64,000 nucleotides of DNA from Meloidogyne chitwoodi (Eukaryota; Nematoda; Chromadorea; Rhabditida; Meloidogynidae). This document shows positions 42,714 through 54,800 of this stretch, piece after piece (the stretch's first letter is position 1; each line of letters opens with the position of its first letter). The position numbers were made by a program, and so were the translations under genes. The stretch spans positions 248,001 through 312,000 of the forward strand of contig JACZZP010000015.1 of NCBI GenBank assembly GCA_015183035.1. The letters are read 5' to 3'. Below the pieces are notes generated by a model. The model saw nothing but the letters and a program-made list of their open reading frames with translations. It searched no databases and was not told the origin of the DNA.

Positions 42714-43480
42714 CTAAATTGAATTTGGATTTATGACATCTGAAAATTTTTCGAATTTTGTAGTATCAATTTTCTCTTCGAAAAATTGCTTGGTATCTGA
42801 CTCCTCATTACTAACACTTCTCTTTACAGTTTTCTTTTCAACATTACCATCATTTGATGTAGGTTTAGAGATATTCTCAAAAAAATCATTTATATCATCT
42901 TCAAATGACTTTATCTTTTTATTTTCTTCACTGTCCTCTAATTTAGGCTGTTGAGAATTATTATTACCGTCCATATTCATCTCTGAGTTAGTTATAAGCT
43001 TCATCTCCTGATCTTTTATGTTTTTGGGTTCTTGACCCATTTCAGTCTTGATTGAATAATTTGAAAGAGATTGAATCATCGGCTTTTTCTCTTTGACATC
43101 TCCTTGATCACCATGAGAAATGTTTAGAACACGGCCTTTATTCTTGATCTAATATATAAAAATCAAATTATTACCTTAAATAATCAAACCCTAAAGAAGC
43201 AGTGTCCAGGCATCTCATAAATTGTGTCAAAAGGAACAAAACGATTTCCCTTAATCCTGCTACAATAGACAGTAACTCCTTCTTTGGTAACAATAAAGTC
43301 AAGCTCGACCTCGGTAGACTTGCATTCTCGACATCGTCCACATTGATCGAATGGTAAAAAACGAGGAGTAGTAAGCCGAGGATTCGCTTGAATAGTAATA
43401 CCATTAGTATTAATGCTGAACTCAATTTCGGGGAGTATTACTTCAGCAATACATCGTTTATCACACATATTGAGAGCCAT
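42714..43480 (-). CDS. Two-exon Cys-rich plus acidic Polinton protein, unknown
   Basis: Exon 1 (43190-43480) and exon 2 (42714-43148) join in phase across a 41-bp intron, giving 241 residues. Exon 1 has CDKRC near the start and CGRCRECKS in the middle, a cluster that may bind zinc. Exon 2 is hydrophilic and acidic (EDSEENKKIKSFEDDINDFF). It sits at the head of the late block, upstream of the ATPase. No family recognised. This is the only gene of the late block with an intron. Confidence 0.5.
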
Positions 43481-44081
43481 TCAATTTTTTGAGATAAATT
43501 GATATTTTTACGAATGATTAATTAAAAATCGAGGATTTACTAAGTATAATAACATTACATTAGGCACCGCCCATTTATTTATAATACATTTTGACATAAA
43601 AACTTAATTGATTTATTAAAAATATTATCAATTAGAGATAGGAAAGAGATCGGGATCCGTTTCCGTTCCTGTTTCCCGATTTCCTGATCCCGGTTTTTTC
43701 AAAATTCCTCTCTGTTATCAATACAAATATATATTAATTATGAATTCTTTAGTATTAGACTATGAAAGTTTAAACTTATGATTTTTCTTTTTATCTCATA
43801 TCTATTTTGTTTTTCTTTACAGATCATTTTTCTTTAAAATTAAAAAATGCCTGCAAAATCGGCTAGAACAATAAAAATATAAATCCGTATTAAAAATATT
43901 GCTTTTAGAATTCTTTTTTTAATTTCTTTAAAAATATTTATTAATTGCCGAAAAGTCTTTGCCAACCCTATTTATCACATTCAGATTAATTTAAAATTGA
44001 AAATAAATTTAAATGACATGTTATTTATAATTTTATTATTATTAAGTTTTATAAGTTAATAATAATCAGAGCAATTTAATT
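43481..44081. other. Spacer between late block and F-box gene
   Basis: AT-rich, no gene seen. Contains the 82-bp hAT-like element at 43633-43714. Confidence 0.5.
43633..43714. mobile_element. hAT-like miniature element inside the Polinton, TSD TTATCAAT
   Basis: An 82-bp insert with ends TAGAGATAGGAAA / complement of CAGAGAGGAATTTT and a perfect TSD TTATCAAT (43625-43632, 43715-43722). The interior is GGGATCCG/TCCCGAT words. Confidence 0.8.
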
Positions 44082-45290
44082 TCAATATAATCGATTAACT
44101 TCAATATGATCAATATAATTATTAGGAAATACTTTGAAGAAACATTTAACAGAAAAAAATATTTTAGAGTCATTAATATTTGTAATTTTATAATATTTTC
44201 TATCATAACTTTCACTCAATTCAACTCCTCTAACAATTAATTCAGAACGTGAACAGGATCTGTATTTACAATCAAATTTAATTTTAGATACAATTTTTGA
44301 TAAATCTGTTGATGTTTCTAGATGCTAAATATTTGAATTAATTTTTATAAAACGATTTTAATTTTACATTTATAAGATTATTGTAAAGTATAATTCGTCC
44401 ATCCTTAAGATTATTCAAGATAACTTCTGGTATTCTATAACCTTCATTTAATAACAATTCTAATAAAATATTTTCTTCCTTCGTATATTCTTGTTGTTTG
44501 TCGAAAAATCCTATACTAAGGCCTTCACTAATAACCAAACAATCAAAAGTAAATTTCAAACCATCAATATTTTGATTATTGAAGGAAACAAATGCCCTTT
44601 GACAATTAAAATTTAGTTTAATTATTTCATCATTATCAAAAATCAGTTTGATCATTTCAGGATTGAAAATAAAATAATTAAACTCGATAATACCAAAAAC
44701 ACTGTGGAAGATTTTTAATAACCAATAACGAACAATTTTCAATTCTTCGATGTTTCTAGGAATTAAAGGCAATTTCAAAGAAAAATTCTTTTTCTGCGAT
44801 CCTACTATTAAATAATAATAAAGATATTTTAAAGATTTAATAAAAATATTTTTAAATTGAAAAAATAAAGCTATTAATACTACCTTCTCTAAAACAGATT
44901 AAAGGCTCAATTTTGTTAAAAATTGCTGATTCTGTATTTAATATACAAACAGGAATTTGTTTATTCAAAGCTTTTAGCCACTAAAAATAGACAGAAATTA
45001 AATTTTAATAAACACTACCTTTTCCTGAAGATGATTACTCAAAGGAAGATAGATCGATTTAAAAATTAATTTCCTATAGTATCCTTTGAATGTCTTAATA
45101 TTATAAATTTATTTAAAGGAAAAACTAAAAATACAAAAGTGAGTCGCTCAAATCTTTTGTGATCCAATTCAGCTTCGTACTTATTAATAAAATCATAAAA
45201 ATGCCGATTAGTTTGTTTAACTATAAATAATACATCAAATTTTATATTTTTGAGAATTTTAAGTTTTATTTCAGTTGGTAAATATTCCAT
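44082..45290 (-). CDS. F-box protein of nematode type carried by the Polinton
   Basis: The start (YLPTEIKLKILKNIKFDVLF and VKQTNRHFYDFINKYE) is a typical F-box: LPxE...L.I...L.F...F..KQTN..F...I..YE, which recruits SCF ubiquitin ligases through Skp1. Further minus-strand exons are about 45019-45060 (IYLPLSNHLQEKW crossing into the next), 44884-44980 and about 44345-44814, plus a last exon from about 44326 to a stop at 44082. The C-terminal part is the kind of unclassified region seen in nematode F-box families. One junction near 45060-45090 appears out of frame, so damage is possible. Adjacent to the right TIR; host capture inferred. Confidence 0.62.
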
Positions 45291-45603
45291 AATTTTTAAT
45301 AATTTTAAACTAAAAATATATATAAAATTATGTCAATTAAATCCAAACAAAATTATTTATTCTTTTTTACAGTTCAAAAATTTATTAATAATTTAAAATG
45401 AATATAAACTTCAATTTTTAGGAAATTAAAATATTTTTGACTGAAAAATTTAAAATTTTTATTTAGCTTTTAGCCTTATATTTAAAAATGAAGAGTAAAT
45501 TTATTTAAATTATTTGTATCTGATGGGAGGAGTTTATTTTATTTTAAATTTAACTTAAGAGTTACGCCCTCTAGTAGACGAAAACAAAATTTTATTAATA
45601 TAT

Positions 45604-45962
45604 AAAAAAAGTAAAATTTAAATTTTTTGAATTCTTGTAAAAATTATTAAATATTTATTATCATAAAATCATTATTTCCATATTAATTCTTAATTGTTCT
45701 TTTTGTAAATGCTGTTACACTCCTAAAAAAAAATCTTCAAAACCTTTAGGCTCAATTGTATTGTCTTTAAAAAAAAAAACAGTTAAAACCTTTCTTTAGG
45801 TTTTGGATTCCCTTTTAATTGACCGCTTATCCTTAGCTTTTGAGTCAAACTGACCCTATAGGTTTTGAAATGTGCGCGAAATAGAGTCTCAAACTGACCC
45901 TATAGGTTTTGAAATGTGCGCGAAAAAATGGCTGCAACGACGGTTCCTGTGTATTTACTACT
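45604..45962 (-). repeat. Polinton right terminal inverted repeat
   Basis: Inverted copy of the left TIR, including both 44-bp subrepeats. The end TGTATTTACTACT is followed by the TSD TCTTTG. Confidence 0.95.
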
Positions 45963-48764
45963 TCTTTGTGTTTTTATTTTAATTAAACTTGTATTTTGCT
46001 TTAGGTAAAAATCAGAAGAATTTCTTTATATTTATTTTTTGTATTTTTCTTTTTATAATCAGAATTATTTTTTCCTTTTTAATACTGAATAATTTTTCTT
46101 TTCATATTTTATCTTAATTAACGGATCAATTTCTAATTTTTTATTTTTTATTTTAATAAATCTTCTTTAAAAACGAAATTAAAATAAATTTATGTACTTT
46201 TAAAGTTAATATATTCCAGAAAATTTATCGGTCTAAAATCTCCCGCACACACTTGTTTTTATTTTTATATTTTATTTATTTGCTTGTTGAATGAAGCGGT
46301 GAATTGCAAGTGAAAAAATTGAAAATCTGGGTCACAATTTTATTGCCACTAGTAGAGAGCATCTCTCAATTTTATTTATTTTTGATTTTATTTTAATATC
46401 GCTTTTATGATCAATTTATATTTAATTTTTAATTCATTTTTTAATAAAAATCAGAATTTTTAAATTTTAATTAAAAAACAGAATTATTTTTATTTTGTAT
46501 TTTCGCTTATTTTTATGATAAATCAGAATTATTACATTATTTCTATTTTTGTATTTTTAAAAATCAGAATACATGTTTTTCTTTTTTTACAAAATCAGAA
46601 TATTAATATTTTTTGTATTTTATGATATTTCTCAATATTTATTTTAAATATATATTTTCTTTTAGTTTTTAGCAATAAAAATGCATATTTTAAAATAAAG
46701 AAAATATTAATTTTTTTTGAAAAAATAATATCGAAAATGTTCAAAATTTCTGTGTTCATATATTTATTTATGCATTTATTATTAGTATTTTATGAGTAAA
46801 AACAATAACCAAAAAAACTCATCTCCGCTCTCATTTTTTAGTTGGAAGCATTTTTGCAAATGCAAATGATGCATAAAAATTAAACAAACAAGTGGCGAAA
46901 AATCAAAAACACTATTTTATATTATTTTTGCAATTTTTTCATAATCCTTTAAAATTAATATAACTAAAAAACAAGATTTATTGTTGTAAAAATTAATTCT
47001 GATTTTTTCCTTTTTTCAGAATTCTGAAAAAATCAGAATTTGTATTTTAATAAGGAAATGTTTTTTTCCGGAAAATGTTTTCAGGAAAAAACATTTAAAA
47101 ATCAGAATTTGTTTTTGGTCAAGGAACTGTATTTTCCAAAGTTTTCAGGAAAAAACATCTTAAAAATCAGAATTCTGATTTTTTAATAATAATAATCAGA
47201 AATATGAATGAATCATTTAATTTTATTTTCCTTTTCACTACAATTCACATAAATAAAATTTGTCATCATCACATTATTGTCACTTTTTACCTTTTGTATT
47301 ACAAATATAAATATATTATTGCATTCATTCTTTTGTGTTAATATGTTTATTTTCTCTTTTTACCTAAAATTTAATAATTTTATGGGTGATTGGATTTATT
47401 GCTTATTTTTTAATATATCACAACTTGCTCAAAATTACTTTCAAAAATACAAATAAAACACTTAATAGACTTAACAGTATTTTTATTTAATTTTTTATCT
47501 CTTTGTATTGTATTTTTCATTTTTTATAATTTATAGTTTATTTTATTCTGAATTTTATTTTGTATTTTACTTTTCGATTCTGCACTTATAATCAGAATTT
47601 TGTATTTTAACTTTATTCTGTTTTGAAAAAATAAAAATAGAACAATGAAATAAAATAAAAATAAGATTTTTACAAATGAAAAAATACAAGAATAAAATTC
47701 TGATGTAAAATATTAAAAAAATCAGAATTTCTTTTTATTTTTATTTTAACCCCCAGCATTCTTGTTTAATCTTTTCTCTATTTTTTATTTGTCTTTAAAA
47801 GCAAAAATAGGATTTCCGGAAACTAGGGAATTTCATTATATTGCTCTCTCATTGTCAGTTTAATTACTAAATAAATAAATTAATCACGCAATCTATTATG
47901 TTAAAATTTTTTTATTAGCATATAATTTCAAAATTAATTTTTCAACGTACCTTTTTTCAAAAATTATTTTATATTCTTTTTTTATTTTTAATTTACCTTT
48001 ATTTTCAATTTAGCATTTATTTTTCCCTCACTCTAAAAAAGTTGAGTTAAAAAAGGTTTAAATTCCCTTCAGAACCAAATATCCATCCCTTCCACTTTTT
48101 CCCATCAAATTGTCCCACGAAATAAAAACACACAAATAGAAAAATAGAATATATACAAACACATAAATGGCAGGCCAAAAATCTCATTCATCAAAGAGAA
48201 AACCTTCTCTTTTTTTTCAATTTTTTGTTTGATTTTTGGGTTGAGGGTTTTCAACGGATGAAAAAAAATTAAAAAAAAAAGAAGAAAAAGAATAAAAAGA
48301 AAAGCAATACTCTCATAAAATTCTGTTTTTTTCCTAAATTAAAAAAGCTTCTGAATATTCATTTTTTGATAAAGTTGCTTTTGAATATTAAAAAGCTTGA
48401 ATATGCGTAAGGGGAATATTAAATTTAAATTTTTTGGAAAATTTTTTATTTCTTTTTTAAATTAAAAAATTTATTTATTAAATTTTGTTATTATTTTTTG
48501 CTAATTAAATTTAATCCTTAAAATACAATTAATTAAAAGCAGAATAATTAATTTAAAATACAAAAATTTAAATATAATAAAAAATCAGAATATTAAAATT
48601 CTGATTTATAACAAAACATTAGAAAAACACATTTAAGTAAAAAAACAGAATATTAAACTGATTTATTACAAAACACTATAAAAACATTTAAATAAAAAAT
48701 CAGAATAAAAACTAACAGAATAACAATTTAAAAACATAAAATAAACTTTTTTTCTTTTTCAGAA
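45963..48764 (+). other. Putative first intron of the RhoGEF gene, right part
   Basis: AT-rich, saturated with the word ATTCTGATTTT or AAAATCAGAAT (more than fifteen occurrences), plus CCGGAAAA words near 47070-47160. It ends at TTTTTCAG (48757-48764). No gene. Confidence 0.5.
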
Positions 48765-48836
48765 CAGATACAAAATCAGAAACTGTTTTCTCGGCAGTCA
48801 GCCTCTTCCAGCGTTTTTTGTCTTTCCCTTAATAAT

Positions 48837-51800
48837 ATGGCAGCAATAAAAGAGAATTCAGAACCTGAATCTCGTCCAGTCTCAGCTGTTGATAATCATT
48901 TAAATAATAATTCATCAACACCTCCGCCTATTATTGAAAGAAGAATTGCTACTGATGGGCTTAGACGTAAAAATGTTTTTTCTGAATCAACTCAGTCACC
49001 AGCATTATGTGAACGTTGTGTTGTGGTAGCTAGGTAAGAAAAAATATTTATTAAAAGATTATTTTAATTAAGACAATCAGACGGCTTTGGGTTAACAGTG
49101 AACGGTGAATATCCACTTACTGTTTCTACATTAAAATCTAATGGAGCTGCACAATTGGCAGGTGTAAAGGAGGGTGATAGAATTTTGAAGGTAAATGGAA
49201 TGCTTGTTAGCTGTGAAAATTTTCAAGAAGTCATCAAAATGATTTCTGGTAGTTTAAAAATTAAAAAGCTAATAATATATTCGAGGTATCACTTTTTAGG
49301 GGGATACAATTTAGTATTAACCCTTTTGGGCCCAGCACGAACTCATAGCGTTTCTTCATGGGATGATGAACTTTTTCCTGCAATTCAACAAATGCCAAAA
49401 GAAAATAAAAACAACAATAATGGATTTTTAATACCTTATTTTAATCAAAATTCTGAACAAATGATGTTAAGTTCAGAGTGGCAACAACAACGTAAAGATG
49501 AATTATATAGAATGTTAAACAAAGAAAGGGCTAATCTTGAGGTGAAATTAAATATAAAATTTAAGTGTTAAAATTAAAGATAATTATTTCATTAGAATAA
49601 CAAAGTTTGCAATCTCAAGTTTATTTAATCAGTTCGTTATAATTTATTCTAATTTCAAGTTTAACTTTTTTATATTTCAAGTTTTGTAATTCGTTTTGAA
49701 TTTAAGTTTGTAATTCAAGTTTTTTAGTTCAAGTTTTGAATTGAAGTTTGTAATTCAAGCTTTTCAATTTAAGTTTTGTAATTCAAGTTTTACAATTCAA
49801 GTTTAATTCAAATTTGTAATTTCAAGTTTTTTAATTCAAGTTTTGTAATTGAAGTTTGCTACTTCTAATCATTCAATTGTAATACTTAAGTGTCACGCTT
49901 GTTCTACCCTACGCTTACAAATTTAAAATATTTTGTTGTGGACATTTGTCCTTTGGGAGTCCATTTTTGCTCTTGCTTATTTTTTAGCAATATTTTTAGG
50001 AGGTGAGGGAATTCCCAAAGGATAAATATATTATATATATTTTGTTTCTAAAGAATAATAAAACAATTTCTTTTCTTAAAAAATTTAAATCAAAATAAAA
50101 TAAATATTTTATTTATTTTTATTGTCCATTAAAAATTATTTTAATTAAAAAATTAATTATTTTTTTACTTTTTTAGTCTTTAAAAATTTCTGCTGGAATT
50201 ATTGATACTGAAAAGCAAAATCAAATCGAATTTGGAGGTGGTGCAAAATTAGAAAGAGCTATTTGTCGAATTAACGAACTGGAGAAGCAATTAAATATTC
50301 TTTCTCTTCTTAATGGTAAATAAATTAATAAAGAATGGATAAAAAAGGAAGTTTTTTTATTCTTTAAGCAGTCTCAAATGGTAAAAAACGGGTACTAAAT
50401 AAAAATGATAAAAAACGTGGTTCAATCGAAAGTACTGATACTGAGCAACAGGTTAGAATATTAATTAATTTTTACAATCTCACATATTTTTATTTTTACA
50501 ATCTCGCATATTTTTATTTTTACAATCTCGCATATTAATTAATTTTTATAATCTCGCACATTTTTATTTTTACAATCTCTCATATTTTAATTTTTACAAT
50601 CTCGCATATTTTAATTTTTACAATCTCTCATATTTTAATTTTTACAATCTCGCATATTCCACTTAGATATTTAATCTTGAATTTGGCAACATTTTTTTCA
50701 TTAAAAAGAAAATATCCACTAACTAACTTATTTTTTCATTTATTTAATCCATCACAAGCAATATATATTCGTGACAATCTTCTTCCCTTTTTTTTCTTTG
50801 CTTTTCTATTCAATTAAAGCAAAAAAGGAAAAGGAAGCGTTTCATTATAAAAGAAATTATTTAAAAAACCAGAAAAATTAAATAAAATTAATGCCAAGAA
50901 ATAAAATAAATGGGAAAATATTAAAAAAAAATGGTTGTTCAGTCTAAAATATACATTTATTTAACAAAATATTGTTCAAAACACATAAAATTAAAAATAT
51001 CGTTCTAAACATTTTTAAAAAATTTTTTAAATTTTATAAATCCAGAATACCCAAAATAGTTTAAAAAATCTAAAAACCAAAATTTTTTCAAAATAACAAA
51101 AATCAAATTAAATAAAAACCCCTATTTTGTTTAATTTTTATTTTTTATTGAGAGAAATAAAAATAATTTAAAAATAATAGTAATTATTTTTAATATTGTC
51201 TATATCAATTTAATTAATTTGCGCTCCTTTGATTTTTTAAACAAATTGAGAAAATGCACTTTTTTAGTTTTCGTTTACCTAATTTATTTTAATTGCGAAA
51301 ATATAAATTAATTAATTTATAATTAATTGATTTTAAAAACATTGATTATTCTACTTTAATTATTTTATTTTTAATTTAATTTTATTTATTTATTTTTAGG
51401 TTATTTTTAGTTTTTTCTCTTTATTATAATTATTAATTAATTTTAAGCTTTAACTTAAAATATTTGTCTTTATAGAATTTTATATTTCAAGATTTCAAAG
51501 TTTAAAGTTTTTAAGATTCAAGGTTTTTAAGTTTCAAGTTTTTAACTTTAATAAACTTTAAATTTTGCATTGTATCTAACTAGGTAAGTTAACAGACACT
51601 AACAAAAATTTTTTTTAAATTCACATTTAAAAGGATTAAAAAAATAAAAATAAATATTAAGTAAATACTATATAAAAAGTATTTTTTATCTAAACATGAA
51701 ACAAATTTCCTATTTTGGTATATATATTTTTTTAATGTCCAAATCTTTAAATGAATTTTAAAAGTCAATAATAGCAAAAAATAACAAAATATATCCTTTT

Positions 51801-54800
51801 TTGCTTTTTCTTAACTTTATAAACTCCGATAATTGGCATTTTGTCTGCCAACAAATTTTTTGCTAGCCATTGGGCGACTTTTGAAGGAAAAAGATTTTTG
51901 TTTAATTTTTCGGCAAAAAAAGTCTTCTTCCTTTTTTAGTAAAGTTTTTGTCTTTTTATTTTACTTTATAGAGAAAAAAATATCCGGATTGCTCTAAATA
52001 AACTTTCCGGAAACATTGAAAATTTACACAAAAACATCCATTTTTCTCAGACAAAAGAAAAACAAATGTTTTCTATGTAACAGAATTTTTCCTTAAACTG
52101 AACGTTGTATAATAAAGAAATGCTTTTATACTAATACTATTATATAAATATTTATTTTATTTTTACGTAAAAACTTGACAAATATAAAAAAAATATTTTA
52201 TTCATATTAAAATTAATGATCTTAAAATGAATATAATAAAAACATTAATTTTTCAAAAAATAATATTTAATTATTTTTTAAATTTCTTTTAATAACTATA
52301 TTAATCTGCTCTTAATAATCTTTCAAAAATGCGGACTGGCAAAATTGTATTTTAAATATTTCAAGTTCAAGCTTAAATTTTATTATTAATTATTTTAACG
52401 ATTAAAGCTTAAACTTTAATGTTTTATTTTAAATTAAATAAATTACTTTATTAGAGCAGCAAAACATTTCCGCCAACATCAATGAGAACAAAAACAAATA
52501 ATAACAGTTCTGTGCCTTTACGTGCTGCTAATGCTGCTGTTGGTAGAGTAGAGCCAATACGTAGTTGGATAGAAACGGGTGGAATGAATTATGTACAGGC
52601 TGATGTTCTTCCAATAGAAGATGAGGAAGAGGAAGAGGATTATAGAGGAGAAAGAAGTGAGGGTGATACTGAAGATATGGTTAGTTTTTTGTTAAATCAG
52701 AAAAACATTTGAATAAAACCAGAAAACAAACATTTAATAAAACCAGAATTAAACAAAACAAACATTTAATAAAACCAGAATTAAACAAAACAAACATTTA
52801 ATAAAACAGAATTAAACAAAACAAACATTTAATAAAACCAGAATTAAACAAAACAAACATTTAATAAAACCAGAATTAAACAAAACAAACATTTAATAAA
52901 ACAGAATTAAACAAAACAAACATTTAATAAAACAGAATTAAACAAAACAAACATTTAATAAAATCAGAATTAAACAAAATAAACATTTAATAAAATCAGA
53001 ATAAAACTTATTTAATTATTTCAGGAAACGGCTGGTCCATATACTAACTTACAATATCTTAAAACTAGACCTGCACATTTGGCTGTCTTTACCTCTTACC
53101 TGTTGAATAATGCTAATCCTAGTAGTCTTGTAAGTATTTTTGTCTTTCTATTATTTGTAGCTTAAATTAATTTTAATTAATTTTATTATATTTTTACAGC
53201 TATTTTTTTTTATTACCGATGCCTTTCCGACCAGTAATCTTAAAGAAATGCGTAGATTTGCTTATGAAATATTTTCTACTTTTCTTATTCCTGGCGCTCC
53301 ACTTCAATTACCTAATATTTCTCAACGTGATATTCAAGTATAATTTATTTGATATTTTTAATTAATTTTATTTAATTTTAAAATCGTCTATCATTTATTT
53401 TTAAATTAATTAATTATTTTCAGGCTATAGATAAAATTTTAATAAAAATGTCTTCCGCAACAACATCTTCCTCTGCTCAACAACAAGATGTTGACCAACT
53501 TAAAAAACTTTTTATTCCAACAAGAACTAAGGCGGTAGGGCAAATAAATGAACAATTGGCATTATTCAGAAGGAAAAGACATCTTGGTAGGAATTTACCA
53601 AATATTTTACCAAATTTTAAAATTTTTCTTTGTTTTAGATACAAATTTTGTAGAGGAGTATTCACAACTTGAATCATTGTCACGTACCAATCACTCAGCG
53701 GAATTGCGATTTGCTGAACGAATATTATTTAAAACTCTTGCTCATTTAGTACATTTGGCTAATCCTTTAGGTTTTTTTAAAAATAAAATTATATTTTTTT
53801 AATTTTAATTTCTTAGGCCCGACAGAATGGGAGAATTGTGAACGTAAAACTCTTGCCTTAATTATATCTGTTGCTACATTAATTAAAGTAAAATTATTTT
53901 TATTATTTCAAATTTATTTTTTATTAAAAATATTGGTATCCACAATAAAAATTTTAATTTTAGATTTTTAATAATTTTTAAAATATTTTTATTACACAAT
54001 AGGTTGTTATGTGTCTTCGAACTAATCATTCAAACTGGGAGGTAAATAAACTTTTATTTTTAAATATTTTTCTTAATTTATATTTTAAAATTTCAGAAAC
54101 TTTTGGACAAATGTCCAACATTTTTAAGTCAAATACCAAAAAGTGGAGGTACCGCCAGTTCAATGTTTAAAATGCTCGGAGGAGGCAGTGGTGGGGGAAC
54201 CTCAGTTAAACAGAAAATACAACTAAAAGAACATCAAGTTGGTAAAATATTGCTCTATTTTTTACAAACTTAAACAAAATTTAAAATGTTTAAGTTTTGT
54301 TTAAGTTTATAATCTTATATTTTTGCAAACTTTAAGTTTGATAAACAATTTCCTATTTTTAAAAACAAAGTTATTTTTTTTACAATTTATTCAAAACATC
54401 AATATTTTTAGCAAACATTATTGTTTCTTAATGTTTGTAAAAACAAATAAAGTTTTTTATTTTAGTTTGTTCTTCAATCTGTTTTTATTACTGTTCATTG
54501 TTACCAATGTAGAGAAGCAGTTTGGGGTGTAAATCCTCAGGCTTATTTTTGTCAAAGTATGTTATAAAATTTATATCTAAACGAATTTATTATATTAATT
54601 TATTTTTTCAATTAAAAAATAATAATATTGAAAAAAATTCAAATAGATTGTTATTCTAATTTATCAAAATACAAATATATTTATAAAATATTTTTATTTG
54701 AAAATAATTTCAAAAAAATGTCTTACAGACAAATAAAAAAATAAAATGCGTGCGGTTAAATATGAAGGCCTCCCTCCATTTTATGTGAATAATTTGTCTC

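Larger units (their letters stand above)
23964..45962. mobile_element. Complete Polinton/Maverick, 21,999 bp, TSD TCTTTG
   Basis: Ends AGTAGTAAATACACAGG / complement, with 5'-AG termini as known for Polintons, and a perfect 6-bp TSD TCTTTG (23958-23963, 45963-45968), the size made by Polinton integrases. TIRs of about 360 bp appear identical apart from homopolymer length. It encodes polB, integrase, packaging ATPase, protease, major and minor capsid proteins, several small virion-type proteins, and accessory PAZ and F-box genes. Smaller hAT-like elements sit inside it (25805-25923, 31047-31340, 43633-43714). It lies between DNA strewn with the ATTCTGATTT word on both sides. Confidence 0.97.

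Noticed and set aside
52690..53005. A CRISPR-like array
   Set aside because: Units are contiguous with no unique spacers, in a eukaryotic intron; it is a simple tandem repeat.
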